A stretch of DNA of 32,276 nucleotides. Origin: an uncultured Mycoplasmatota bacterium (GTDB lineage: Bacteria; Bacillota_I; Bacilli_A; RF39; UBA660). Positions 1 through 8,178 of this stretch are shown here, one piece after another. Numbering within the stretch: the first letter of the stretch is position 1; each line of letters begins with the position of its first letter. The position numbers and the translations under genes are program-made. A model generated the notes under the pieces. The model did no database searches, was not told the origin of the DNA, and worked only from the letters and a program-made list of their open reading frames with translations. Where the stretch lies: assembly GCA_900557185.1 (NCBI GenBank), contig USRP01000009.1, positions 1 through 32,276 of the forward strand. Reading direction: 5' to 3'.

Positions 1-144
1 AACAAAGCGTTTGGATCACTTATTTATAGATTTATTTACAAATTAGTTCGATGACTATTTTACAGTTATTCAAGTAAAGCTTTGTATTGAATTAAATATT
101 CATCTACCACGCTTTTTTATGTCTTGAACTTTTTTATTTTTCTA

Positions 145-175
145 ACAAAAAAGAAAGAATTTAAAACTCTTTCTT
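145..175 (-). terminator. Intrinsic terminator of the gntR-ABC-permease operon
   Basis: On the minus strand AAGAAAGA pairs with TCTTTCTT (151-158 with 168-175) around a 9-nt loop, followed by a run of six T. The stem overlaps the last codons of the permease gene. It closes the leftmost operon. The 144 bases to its left contain nothing I can support as a gene. Confidence 0.75.
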
Positions 176-793
176 CAAATAAATTCTCTTGGAAACAAAA
201 TAAGAACCTACAAATAGAATCACCATTGCAATAGAGAGCAATAAGATTCCATATTGATTAAAAAATTGAATAAAACCATTGAGTGCGGTTGTATCAATTT
301 TGACACGATTTACTAAGTAACCTACAAGTCCACTGACTGCAAATACACCTACAAATAAACCGATTCTCCCCTTTTCTGTTCCAAATTTATAGATGAGTGG
401 ATACATAAATGATTGTAGTAAAACAAGAGCAAATAATCCTCCAAATATCATTGGAAATACTTCATCAAAGTCAAAGGAATGATTGATTGTATCAATAACA
501 AAAGAAAGTAAAAATGTAATCAATACAGTTCCTACCATCAGGAGTAAACTGGTGAGGTATTTTGCCAGAACAATCTTTTCTCTAGAAAGTGGCAAAGTAA
601 TCGCATAAGTATCCCATTTATTATAATCATCATAACTAAATGTAGTAATAAAAATCATAATACTAATAAAAATAGGAATAAAATAAATGATATTACTTTC
701 TTTTGCAAAAAAGGCAAACACAAGAATCATCAATAAAAAATATTTTAAATTATTTTTCATCACGAATAAATCTTTTTTGATTAAACCTAACAT
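161..793 (-). CDS. ABC-2 type permease, copy I
   Basis: This 210-residue integral membrane protein has about six hydrophobic segments and resembles the small ABC-2 permeases found in YtrA-type operons. A loop near residues 54-78 contains YNKWDTYAITLPLSREKIV followed by a KYLT segment, which is the recognisable signature of this family. It overlaps the upstream ATPase by 7 nt, so the two are translationally coupled and probably form one exporter. A second permease of identical length at 2065-2697 shares the W-x-x-YAIT...SRxKIV...YLT core, so the pair arose by duplication. The substrate is unknown. Related YtrA systems respond to cell-wall antibiotics or peptides, but nothing in this sequence identifies a ligand. 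Confidence 0.85.
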   Translation of the reverse strand: MLGLIKKDLFVMKNNLKYFLLMILVFAFFAKESNIIYFIPIFISIMIFITTFSYDDYNKWDTYAITLPLSREKIVLAKYLTSLLLMVGTVLITFLLSFVIDTINHSFDFDEVFPMIFGGLFALVLLQSFMYPLIYKFGTEKGRIGLFVGVFAVSGLVGYLVNRVKIDTTALNGFIQFFNQYGILLLSIAMVILFVGSYFVSKRIYLKKEF

Positions 794-1617
794 GATTTTA
801 CCCCCTTAATGGTCAGTATCATTAATTCTTCTAATGTAATTGGATCAATGACCATGCTTTTATATTTTTTCTGGATCTTATTTTTCTCTTTGACAAGCAT
901 TTCACATTGATACTTTCCCTTTTTATAATATAAATAATCTTTCGGATCTACTTGTTCAAATTCTTTTAAACCACATTTTAAAATACCATACTCATTTTGT
1001 AATACATCTCTTTCTTCTTCTAATATGATTTGTCCCTGATCTAAGAAAATAATATAGTCAGAAATATGTTCTAGATCACTGGTAATATGTGTTGAAAATA
1101 AAATCGTATGTTGTTCATCTTGAATGAATTCTAAAAATAAATCTAATACTTCATTTCTAACAACAGGATCTAATCCACTGGTTGGTTCGTCTAATATCAA
1201 TAAAGAAGGATGATGAGAAAGTGCGGTAATGATTTCTAGTTTCTTTCTCATTCCTTTTGACATTTCTTTGATGATTTTATTTTTTGGTAATTGAAATCGC
1301 TTTAAATAATCGAAGAATAATGTGGAATCCCAAGTTGTATAAATATCTTTCATGATAGAATGAATATCATTGGCAGTTAATAACTCTGGAAAGAAAGATT
1401 GATCTAATACAACCCCAACATGTTCTTCTTTCATTTGGATATCTCCAGAATCTGGATGAATGATTCCTAACAGAGATTTCATGAGAGTCGTCTTTCCGGC
1501 TCCGTTTTCTCCAATTAAACCAATAATCATTCCTCTTGGAATGGAAACAGTGATTGGTCCTAATTGAAAATTTTTATACTTCTTTACAAGTTGATTGATT
1601 TGAATCACATCGTTCAT
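787..1617 (-). CDS. ABC transporter ATPase, copy I (intact)
   Basis: This 276-residue nucleotide-binding subunit has Walker A GENGAGKTT at residues 36-44, a signature region SKGMRKK near 120, Walker B with catalytic glutamate LLILDEPT (E144) and the switch histidine H177 in FSTHIT. About 70 C-terminal residues follow the NBD, as is common in this family. The start codon lies inside the stop of the upstream gntR gene and the gene end overlaps the permease, so the three form one operon. All catalytic residues are present, unlike its paralogue at 2694-3521. It should energise the permease at 161-793. Confidence 0.92.
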   Translation of the reverse strand: MNDVIQINQLVKKYKNFQLGPITVSIPRGMIIGLIGENGAGKTTLMKSLLGIIHPDSGDIQMKEEHVGVVLDQSFFPELLTANDIHSIMKDIYTTWDSTLFFDYLKRFQLPKNKIIKEMSKGMRKKLEIITALSHHPSLLILDEPTSGLDPVVRNEVLDLFLEFIQDEQHTILFSTHITSDLEHISDYIIFLDQGQIILEEERDVLQNEYGILKCGLKEFEQVDPKDYLYYKKGKYQCEMLVKEKNKIQKKYKSMVIDPITLEELMILTIKGVKSC

Positions 1618-1994
1618 TTTTCTTCACTCCCATACATAAATTCAAAAAGATCGAGAATCTCATCTTTTGGAATTTGATAACAGTGACTAATATCAATGAT
1701 CTTAGAAAGATAGGTTTCAATTTCTTTTTGTTTCTGTTCTTTTAATAGTTCCATATTTTTTGGAGCAACAAAGGTACCTTTTCCTTGTCTAGAAACAATA
1801 TAACCTTCTTTTTCTAGTTCATCGTACGATTTTTTTATGGTCATGACACTAATTTTAATATCTTGAGCAAGACTACGAATCGAAGGAAGCGCTTCATTTT
1901 CTTCTAATTCGCCACTCATGATCTGTTCGATTATAGCATTTTTTATTTGCTCATAAATAGGAACAGAACTACTGTTGCTGATCACTAATTTCAT
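1614..1994 (-). CDS. GntR family (YtrA-type) transcriptional regulator
   Basis: This regulator has an N-terminal winged helix (SSVPIYEQIKNAIIEQI, then LPSIRSLAQDIKISVMTIKKSYDELE and GKGTFV) and only a short C-terminal tail with no large effector domain. Those are the features of the YtrA subgroup, which usually represses an adjacent ABC operon. I place the start at 1994 rather than the upstream codon at 2018, because GAGGTGAT sits 3 nt before this ATG and the upstream codon lies inside the promoter. The stop overlaps the ATPase start (ATGA type). A near-consensus promoter and an inverted repeat over its -10 box suggest autorepression. Confidence 0.9.
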   Translation of the reverse strand: MKLVISNSSSVPIYEQIKNAIIEQIMSGELEENEALPSIRSLAQDIKISVMTIKKSYDELEKEGYIVSRQGKGTFVAPKNMELLKEQKQKEIETYLSKIIDISHCYQIPKDEILDLFEFMYGSEEK

Positions 1995-2007
1995 GATATC
2001 ACCTCGA

Positions 2008-2030
2008 CTGTTATACATAGTATATAACAG
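2008..2030. promoter_or_regulatory. Likely GntR operator (inverted repeat over the -10 box)
   Basis: CTGTTATA (2008-2015) and TATAACAG (2023-2030) form a perfect 8-bp inverted repeat with a 7-nt centre. It covers the -10 box of the gntR promoter. A further half-site, TATGACAG at 2033-2040, repeats TATAACAG ten bases away. YtrA-type regulators bind AT-rich palindromes of this kind in front of their own operon. The assignment rests on position and symmetry. Confidence 0.7.
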
Positions 2031-2047
2031 TGTATGACAGTTGTCAA
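2019..2047 (-). promoter_or_regulatory. SigA-type promoter of the gntR-ABC operon
   Basis: On the minus strand TTGACA (2042-2047), a 17-nt spacer and TATACT (2019-2024) form a near-perfect housekeeping promoter. It lies immediately after the terminator of the preceding gene pair. Confidence 0.85.
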
Positions 2048-2049
2048 TA

Positions 2050-2082
2050 AAATAAAAAAGAAAGTTACAAATCTTTCTTTTT
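2050..2082 (-). terminator. Intrinsic terminator of the second ABC pair
   Basis: AAAAGAAAG and CTTTCTTTT (2073-2081 with 2056-2064) form a 9-bp stem on the minus strand, followed by a T run. It overlaps the end of the permease gene at 2065 and ends just before the gntR promoter -35 box. Confidence 0.75.
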
Positions 2083-2697
2083 AAATATAATCTGAGATAT
2101 GATATAAGAACAAGTACATATTACAATCATAAACCCATATAAATATGGATAGCCTACTTTCTGAACAAGATTGACGATAACTTGAAAAGGTTTCATTGTA
2201 AAAATAATCTTCTGAGGATTTAAAACAACTAACACTCCCATAAGAAAAGCATATATTCCAAAAAAAGTAGTTGTAATAATTTTATTTTTTACATAAAAAA
2301 TAGGATATAATACAAAATGATAGATGGTAGTGATAAAAATACTAAATGATAAATAAGCAAATGCATCTTGAACATGAAATCCACTTATAAACAAATAATA
2401 TAATCCCAACAGTAATAAACTAAGTGCAATTGAAATAAGAAAGCAAAGAAGACCAGTAAGATATCTTGATTGGACTATTTTCTTTCTCGATATAGAACAT
2501 GTAATCGCATAACTATTCCAATTACTATATTGACTAAAAAGAAGTGATAGGAAAGATATCATGGTAAGCCAAACAAAGGGCAAAATGACACTTCCCTCAT
2601 GAAACCCTGAAATCAATAATACAAGGATAAAAACAATTAAAAAATAAAGCCAATATGTTTTATAAAATAATAATTCTTTACGAAAAAGTCCTTTCAT
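2065..2697 (-). CDS. ABC-2 type permease, copy II
   Basis: This is a 210-residue polytopic membrane protein with the same length and layout as the permease at 161-793. Both have a loop with W-N/D-x-YAIT, then SRxKIV and a YLTxLL helix start (here SNWNSYAITCSISRKKIV). Its start overlaps the stop of the upstream ATPase by 4 nt (ATGA), so the pair is translationally coupled. It belongs to the duplicated system whose ATPase has lost several catalytic residues. The permease itself shows no visible lesion, which argues against simple decay of the locus. Substrate unknown. Confidence 0.82.
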   Translation of the reverse strand: MKGLFRKELLFYKTYWLYFLIVFILVLLISGFHEGSVILPFVWLTMISFLSLLFSQYSNWNSYAITCSISRKKIVQSRYLTGLLCFLISIALSLLLLGLYYLFISGFHVQDAFAYLSFSIFITTIYHFVLYPIFYVKNKIITTTFFGIYAFLMGVLVVLNPQKIIFTMKPFQVIVNLVQKVGYPYLYGFMIVICTCSYIISQIIFKKKDL

Positions 2698-3521
2698 ACA
2701 TGTTCTCCCCTTCCTATAAATGTCATAAATTCATCTAATGTAATTGATGTAATATTAAATTGAGGATATTTCTTTTTCATATGATTCATATCTTTAACTA
2801 ACAATTTATATTGATGCTTATGTTTTGAAAAATAACGGTAATCTTCTTTAGAAACAGCAGAAAGTTCTTGTTCATGACACCTTAAAACAGCATATGTTTT
2901 TAATATTTCTTGTTCTTGACCTTGGAATATAATCATTCCATGATCTAAAAAAATAATTTCATCTGCTATTTGATGTAAATCGGAAACAGTTCTTGTCGAA
3001 TATAAAACAGTATGAGCATGAGACTTAATGAATTCACGAAGTAAGTGAATGATTTCTTTTTTAGTAATGGGGTCTAATTTATGTGTTACATCATCTAGTA
3101 TGAGAATATCGGGATGATGAGATATTGCAGTAATGATTTGTAGTTTTCTTTGCATTGAAAGAGTCATTTTTTCGATTGGAGTATCGATTGCGATACGATG
3201 TTTTTCTAACATTTGAAAAAATAAAGAAGCATCCCATGTCGTATAAATACCTTCCATGATAAAATGAATATCATTCGCATTATAAACAGAAGGAAAAAAA
3301 GTATCTTCCAAAACTACTCCCATATGATTTGTTTCACACTTTATATTACCAGAATTTAATTTAGACAGTCCTAATAAAATATGAAGAAATGCGGTTTTTC
3401 CAGAACCATGATAACCAGTAATACCAATTATTTTTCCTTCTGTAATTTGTGTTGTAATAGGTCCTAATTGAAAATGTTTATATTTTTTTATAACATTATC
3501 TACTTGTATTATTTTTTTCAT
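2694..3521 (-). CDS. ABC ATPase paralogue with degenerate catalytic motifs
   Basis: This 275-residue protein is collinear with the ATPase at 787-1617 (shared blocks KKYK-x-FQLGPIT, NDIH-x-IM, IYTTWD, LSHHP/ISHHP). Numbered from my start, Walker A is kept as GYHGSGKTA (36-44), but the signature SKGM becomes TLSM with the glycine lost. The catalytic glutamate after Walker B becomes aspartate (LILDDVTH, D144). The switch histidine becomes arginine (YSTRTV, R177). It should bind nucleotide but hydrolyse poorly or not at all. I place the start at 3521, where AGAGG is 7 nt upstream; the alternative at 3527 has only 1 nt of spacing. The reading frame is intact and coupled to its permease, so it may be a heterodimer partner or regulatory subunit rather than a pseudogene. 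Confidence 0.85.
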   Translation of the reverse strand: MKKIIQVDNVIKKYKHFQLGPITTQITEGKIIGITGYHGSGKTAFLHILLGLSKLNSGNIKCETNHMGVVLEDTFFPSVYNANDIHFIMEGIYTTWDASLFFQMLEKHRIAIDTPIEKMTLSMQRKLQIITAISHHPDILILDDVTHKLDPITKKEIIHLLREFIKSHAHTVLYSTRTVSDLHQIADEIIFLDHGMIIFQGQEQEILKTYAVLRCHEQELSAVSKEDYRYFSKHKHQYKLLVKDMNHMKKKYPQFNITSITLDEFMTFIGRGEHV

Positions 3522-3569
3522 TCTCATTCCTCTTTTCTATATAATCAACTCTCAAATAACAACCATTCA

Positions 3570-4931
3570 TCATTCCACAATATGTGTTTTTTTACTTTCT
3601 TCCTGCTCTATTTCTCTATGAACTCTTTTCCATCCTTTTAGTTTTTCTAATCTCTGTTTTAATTTGATTTCACTACCATATTTTCCTGGATAGTAATATG
3701 TTTTTCCAATCAAAGATGGGGGAAGACATTCCATTGTCGTTAGTTTATTATCATAATCATGGGCAAATTGATACCCTTTGCCATAATTTAGTTCTTTCAT
3801 CAGTTTCGTAGGAGCATTTCTGATGACAAGTGGGACTGGCTCTGCTAACGTTTCTCTAGCGTCTTTACTAGCAAGTCTGTAAGCTACATCACAAGCATTT
3901 GATTTAGGTGCTAAAGACATATAAATCACGGCTTCTGTTAAATGGACATTACATTCTGGCATACCGATAAAATGACAAGCATGATAGACATTAATTGCGA
4001 CATTTAAAGCATTCGTATCAGCGAGTCCAATGTCTTCAGAAGCAAATCTAGTAATTCTTCTAGCGATATAAATCGGATCTTCTCCGGCTTCTAGCATACG
4101 TGATAACCAGTAAACTGCGGCATCAGGGTCACTATTACGCATCGATTTATGGAGTGCGGAAATGATGTTGTAATGCTCTTCTCCATTTTTATCGTATAAC
4201 AATGTCTTTTTAGTAAAACATTCTTCGATGGTATCTTTAGAAATATGAATCTTTCCCTCGGCATCCATATCTCCATTGATAACTAACATATCCAAACTAG
4301 ATAAAGCACTTCTCGCATCTCCATTAGAAAATTCGGCAATCATTTTTAAATCATCGTCGGAAATATCAATTTTGATATTGCCAAAACCTCTTTCATCATG
4401 TATAGCTCTTTGTAATAATTTTAAAATATCATCACTGGATAATTCTTTTAAAACAAAAACACGACATCTAGAAAGTAAGGCGTTATTTACTTCAAAAGAA
4501 GGATTTTCTGTCGTTGCTCCAATTAATACAATTGCTCCTTTTTCGACAAATGGTAAAAAGGCATCTTGTTGGGCTTTATTAAAACGGTGAATTTCATCGA
4601 CAAAGACAATGGTTGTGACACCTAACTTTTTATTGTTTTCTGCATCTTCCATCACTTTTTTAATTTCTTTAATACCAGATGTAACTGCTGAAAAGTTAAT
4701 AAATTCTGATTTTGTAACATGGGCAATGATACGTGCTAATGTTGTTTTCCCAACACCCGGAGGTCCCCAAAAGATCATTGATGGGACATGATCACTTTCA
4801 ATGATTTTGCGAAGTATTTTATTTTCTCCTAAAAGATGTGTTTGTCCTACAAATTCACTTAAATCCCTAGGACGCATACGGGATGCTAAAGGTTCGTTCC
4901 AAGGTTCTTCAAATAATGATGTTTGTTCCAT
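3570..4931 (-). CDS. rarA: Replication-associated recombination protein A (RarA/MgsA)
   Basis: This 453-residue AAA+ ATPase is of normal family length. It carries Walker A GPPGVGKTT near residues 56-64, Walker B with FVDEIHRF, the sensor GATTENPSFE and the C-terminal MgsA/RarA region (YHACHFIGMPE, YGKGYQFAHDYDN, YYYPGKYGSE). The N-terminus (RMRPRDLSEFVGQ) is typical. RarA acts at stalled or collapsed forks and links replication to recombination. It starts 13 nt after an ABC permease gene, with GAGGTGAT as ribosome site, and may be co-transcribed with it. Confidence 0.96.
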   Translation of the reverse strand: MEQTSLFEEPWNEPLASRMRPRDLSEFVGQTHLLGENKILRKIIESDHVPSMIFWGPPGVGKTTLARIIAHVTKSEFINFSAVTSGIKEIKKVMEDAENNKKLGVTTIVFVDEIHRFNKAQQDAFLPFVEKGAIVLIGATTENPSFEVNNALLSRCRVFVLKELSSDDILKLLQRAIHDERGFGNIKIDISDDDLKMIAEFSNGDARSALSSLDMLVINGDMDAEGKIHISKDTIEECFTKKTLLYDKNGEEHYNIISALHKSMRNSDPDAAVYWLSRMLEAGEDPIYIARRITRFASEDIGLADTNALNVAINVYHACHFIGMPECNVHLTEAVIYMSLAPKSNACDVAYRLASKDARETLAEPVPLVIRNAPTKLMKELNYGKGYQFAHDYDNKLTTMECLPPSLIGKTYYYPGKYGSEIKLKQRLEKLKGWKRVHREIEQEESKKTHIVE

Positions 4932-4944
4932 AAAATCACCTCAT

Positions 4945-5736
4945 CTAAATGAAATCTTTTTTACGATAACATTGCAAAGATAAAACAAAGAAAATAAGTG
5001 ATAATAACATAGTAAGCACTATCATCCATAAATTCCATGTACTATTTATAATGACATTTCTTGTATCAGCAAGTGTGAATACGGAAAAATATTTTAAAAA
5101 TTCTGTTGTGCTAGAAAGAGAAGAAAACATCTGTAATGCATAACTCAAAATGACAATTCCTAAACTGATACCGGTAATCTTTTTCGTTCTAGGAACGACA
5201 ATGGATAAAAAGAAACAGGAGAAGAAAATAACGAGCGATGGGAAAAGTGGAGTCACACTCAACAGTAGATACTGTTTATGGTCAAAACTACCACTGAAGC
5301 TAAGTCCAATATAGTTAAATAGTCCAATGCCAAATACCAGTAAGCAAACATAGAAGACACCAACGAGTGCTTTCTTACATACAATTTGTTTTCTAGTCAT
5401 TGGTACCATTGTTAAGTACTCTATGGTTTTATTACTCTCTTCTTTTCTTAGAATATCTGCTCCAAGCATCCCACTATAACATCCAGTAATTAATAGAATA
5501 AAAACAAACCCTTCTGATTTTAACCAACCAAAGACACTTTCTAAAGAAGAAAGATCCATATTAAATGCTTTTAATACTTCTTCTGGAAAGATACTCATAA
5601 GTTCATCCATTCGTTTAAAATTATCATTTTGAATAATGGCTGGGTAAAGTAAAAATACAATGGCAAATAAACCAATGAGGATTGCTAACCAAATTATAAA
5701 ACTTTTAAAATTTATTTTTAATTCTCTTTTTATCAT
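4945..5736 (-). CDS. ABC-2 type permease of a multidrug or peptide exporter
   Basis: This 263-residue membrane protein has about six transmembrane segments. The first is at residues 12-32, and a hydrophilic loop after the third contains LRKEESNKTIEYLTMVPMTRKQIVCKK, a typical ABC-2 permease motif, so only the order of elements is given here. GGAGG lies 7 nt before the ATG. It starts 11 nt after the ATPase at 5748-6623 and should form the channel of that exporter. Substrate unknown. Confidence 0.86.
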   Translation of the reverse strand: MIKRELKINFKSFIIWLAILIGLFAIVFLLYPAIIQNDNFKRMDELMSIFPEEVLKAFNMDLSSLESVFGWLKSEGFVFILLITGCYSGMLGADILRKEESNKTIEYLTMVPMTRKQIVCKKALVGVFYVCLLVFGIGLFNYIGLSFSGSFDHKQYLLLSVTPLFPSLVIFFSCFFLSIVVPRTKKITGISLGIVILSYALQMFSSLSSTTEFLKYFSVFTLADTRNVIINSTWNLWMIVLTMLLSLIFFVLSLQCYRKKDFI

Positions 5737-5747
5737 TTCAATTCCTC

Positions 5748-6623
5748 CTACAAATATGCTTCTAATAGCATCTCTTCTAAAGTTGCTTCTTCAATCAATA
5801 ATTGATCAATATGATATTGAGATAATATTTGCAGTAATTGATCGATTGAAAACTGATTTTTAAATTTCAACATTCCATCTTCTTCCTGGTACGTTTTTAA
5901 ATGGAATGCTTCTATTATTTTTTCTCTTTCAGGAGAAGAAATTTTTACAAATGTAAATCTTTTTTTCTGCATTTCTTCCATTGTTTCTACTTTTAATAAT
6001 TTTCCATTTTTAACAAATCCTACACGATCACATACTTTCGAAATCTCACTTAGAATATGCGTCGAATAAAATATAGTAGTTCCTTTTTTCTTTTCTTCGT
6101 GAATTAATTCATAAAATCTTTGTTGCATAACAGGATCCAATCCACTGGTTGGTTCATCTAATATGAGTAATTTTGGTTCATGCATAAAAGCTAGTACAAT
6201 TCCTACTTTTTTTAAATTTCCTAGCGATAGCTCTTCTATCTTCTTAGTCTCATCGACAGCGAAACGTTGTACTAGTTCTTTTCTTCTTTTAGAACAATCT
6301 TGTTGATAGAAAGAAGCATGATAATCTAACATTTGTTTGACTGTAAAATCCCCATATAAATGAATTTCACTCGGTAAATAACCAATCATTTTTTTCGTTT
6401 CTATATGATCTGGATCTAGTTTGATTTCATCGAATAAAACGGTTCCAGAAGTTGGGAAAATAGAGTTCATGATAATACGAATGGTAGTTGACTTCCCTGC
6501 TCCATTTGGTCCAATGAAACCAAATACTTCTCCTTCATATAAAGTTAAAGTAAGGTCTTCAATTCCTTTTATCTTACCGTAATATTTCGTTAAGTTTTTT
6601 AATTCTAATAATTTCTTTCTCAT
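5748..6623 (-). CDS. ABC transporter ATPase (drug or bacteriocin exporter type)
   Basis: This 291-residue protein has Walker A GPNGAGKSTT near residue 39, signature LSLGNLKK, Walker B LLILDEPTSGLDP and switch histidine in YSTHIL. The C-terminal ~80 residues form the accessory region usual in exporters of the BcrA/NatA type. All catalytic residues are present, in contrast with the ATPase at 2694-3521. The gene lies 24 nt after the dehydrogenase gene and 11 nt before its permease. GGTGAG precedes the start. The function is inferred from family and pairing. Confidence 0.92.
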   Translation of the reverse strand: MRKKLLELKNLTKYYGKIKGIEDLTLTLYEGEVFGFIGPNGAGKSTTIRIIMNSIFPTSGTVLFDEIKLDPDHIETKKMIGYLPSEIHLYGDFTVKQMLDYHASFYQQDCSKRRKELVQRFAVDETKKIEELSLGNLKKVGIVLAFMHEPKLLILDEPTSGLDPVMQQRFYELIHEEKKKGTTIFYSTHILSEISKVCDRVGFVKNGKLLKVETMEEMQKKRFTFVKISSPEREKIIEAFHLKTYQEEDGMLKFKNQFSIDQLLQILSQYHIDQLLIEEATLEEMLLEAYL

Positions 6624-6647
6624 TTTCTCACCTACATCGTATTTATT

Positions 6648-7625
6648 TTAATAAAATTTACTATCTGGGTTATTTACTTTTTGTTCTACAATACGCATTG
6701 AATTCCCCTCTAACCAAGCATATAAATTTTCAAATACTATTTCTGCTCTTTGTGTGAATGATTCTACTGTAGCATATCCAATATGTGGTGTCATGATTAA
6801 ATGTGGACACTGTAATAATGGATAATCTTTTGGTAGTGGTGGTTCGATATCGAATACATCTACTGCTGCTCCGGCAATTGTTCCTTTTTTGAGTGCCTCT
6901 TTTAATGCATCTAGTTCGACAACATCTCCACGCGCTGTATTAATTAAAAATGCTTTCTTTTTCATTCTTTCAAGTTCTTGTTTTCCAATCATATGTCTTG
7001 TTTGTTCTGTAAGTGGACAATGAATTGTTACAACATCAGAACGCTTTAATAACGTTTCTAAATCAACTTGTTCATCTATATAGTCATATTGAACTTTGCT
7101 TGGATTCGTACAAATAATATGACAACCATACAACTTACAAAGAAAGGCAACTCTTTTTCCAATTGCACCGGCACCAATAATACCGATTGTTTTACCTTGC
7201 ACAAGTGATCCAATGAAACCTGCTTTGGTTCCTTCTTGACGGCATTTCCATTCTACTTCTCTAGTATTTCTAAATAGTTGAATCATAAAACCAACAACAA
7301 GTTCAGCAACAGCTTCTGTCGCATAACCAGAGGCATTGCAAACAACAATTCCTCTTTCTTTTAAACGTTCCATAGGAATATGATCTACTCCCGTAAATGC
7401 GACATCTACCATCTTTAAATGAGATGCTTGGTCTACCACTTCTTTGGAAAGTGGCATATTTGCAAGCATGATTACATCGGCATCTTTCGTTCTTTCGATT
7501 AATAAGTTTTGGTCATCTGTTTTCTCATAAGATAGAAATTGATGGCCCATTTCTTCTAATTTGTTTTTTTGTTGTTCTAAATAAGATTCAGTAACACCTA
7601 AATTTTCTAACAATACAATTTTCAT
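6648..7625 (-). CDS. D-isomer specific 2-hydroxyacid dehydrogenase
   Basis: This 325-residue NAD-dependent dehydrogenase has the Rossmann motif GAGAIG at residues 151-156. The catalytic Arg lies in NTARGD, the Glu in the DVFDIEPPLP region, and the His in TPHIGYAT. These enzymes interconvert 2-keto acids and D-2-hydroxy acids (D-lactate, glycerate, phosphoglycerate). The missing C-terminal ACT domain argues against a full-length SerA. The exact substrate cannot be read from the sequence. GGAGGGGGA lies upstream of the start, and a -10 box TATAAT is at 7649-7654. Confidence 0.9.
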   Translation of the reverse strand: MKIVLLENLGVTESYLEQQKNKLEEMGHQFLSYEKTDDQNLLIERTKDADVIMLANMPLSKEVVDQASHLKMVDVAFTGVDHIPMERLKERGIVVCNASGYATEAVAELVVGFMIQLFRNTREVEWKCRQEGTKAGFIGSLVQGKTIGIIGAGAIGKRVAFLCKLYGCHIICTNPSKVQYDYIDEQVDLETLLKRSDVVTIHCPLTEQTRHMIGKQELERMKKKAFLINTARGDVVELDALKEALKKGTIAGAAVDVFDIEPPLPKDYPLLQCPHLIMTPHIGYATVESFTQRAEIVFENLYAWLEGNSMRIVEQKVNNPDSKFY

Positions 7626-7648
7626 GTATCCCCCTCCACTCTAAACAT

Positions 7649-7654
7649 ATTATA
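7649..7654 (-). promoter_or_regulatory. -10 box upstream of the dehydrogenase operon
   Basis: TATAAT on the minus strand lies 23 nt before the dehydrogenase start codon. I see no good -35 box at the normal distance because the T-rich tail of the preceding terminator occupies that position. It is the only promoter candidate in this gap. Confidence 0.45.
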
Positions 7655-7667
7655 CTATAAAGTGAAA

Positions 7668-7693
7668 GAAAAAAACCAGATGATTTTCTAGTT
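7668..7693 (-). terminator. Intrinsic terminator after the marR-yjbR pair
   Basis: On the minus strand AACTAGA and TCTGGTT pair over 7 bp with one G-U (7687-7693 with 7674-7680), around a 6-nt loop, then a run of seven T. Confidence 0.7.
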
Positions 7694-7707
7694 CTGATAT
7701 AACCTTT

Positions 7708-8178
7708 TTACCCAGTCTGTCTTGTTCTCCCTGTGTTCAAATAGCTTTCTTCAATCAAAGAAATCATTTTCTCATCCGCTACAGTTCCATCTAATAAAAC
7801 AGTAATCCAATTTTTCTTATTCATATGATATGCGGGATAAAAGCCATTTTCTTTTAGATAACACTTTACTTTCTCTTCTTCTAGTTTTAAATCTATGATT
7901 TCTACTTCCCCTGTTTTTTTAGAATCTAATTTACTAAAATCAATATTCATAATTGCTCCATACCATTTACCATTCTTTTGATTTCTAAATATTCCATACC
8001 CTGGATATTTTTTCCATAAGAATTCTGGTTCATCATGGTAAGTGGTTTCAATCCATTTCGTAATACGATTGGCTTGTGGGAAAATAAAATAGTTCTTTTC
8101 AAAACAATGATTTCTAATATCGATTAAAATTTGTTCATATGCTGTACGAACTTTACTGATTTTTTTCAGTTTCAACAC
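7708..8178 (-). CDS. MmcQ/YjbR family protein
   Basis: The protein resembles the MmcQ/YjbR (CyaY-like fold) family. The recognisable parts are GYGIFRNQKNGKWYGAIMN near residues 58-76, the C-terminal PAYHMNKKNWITVLLDG and the final LIEESY. Family members are small DNA-binding-like proteins of uncertain biochemical role, often next to regulators. I choose the GTG at 8178, because AAGGAG is about 8 nt upstream; the ATG at 8184 would abut the ribosome site. The gene overlaps the end of the MarR gene and is certainly co-transcribed with it. Confidence 0.82.
   Translation of the reverse strand: MLKLKKISKVRTAYEQILIDIRNHCFEKNYFIFPQANRITKWIETTYHDEPEFLWKKYPGYGIFRNQKNGKWYGAIMNIDFSKLDSKKTGEVEIIDLKLEEEKVKCYLKENGFYPAYHMNKKNWITVLLDGTVADEKMISLIEESYLNTGRTRQTG

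Noticed and set aside
1..54. Open plus-strand frame ending at TGA 52-54 that could be the C-terminus of a gene entering from the left.
   Set aside because: Only 17 codons are visible, with no recognisable motif and no terminator close behind, so it cannot be told from chance.
4276..4983. Several plus-strand reading frames of 60-104 codons opposite rarA.
   Set aside because: They are antisense shadows of the rarA gene without ribosome sites or recognisable motifs.
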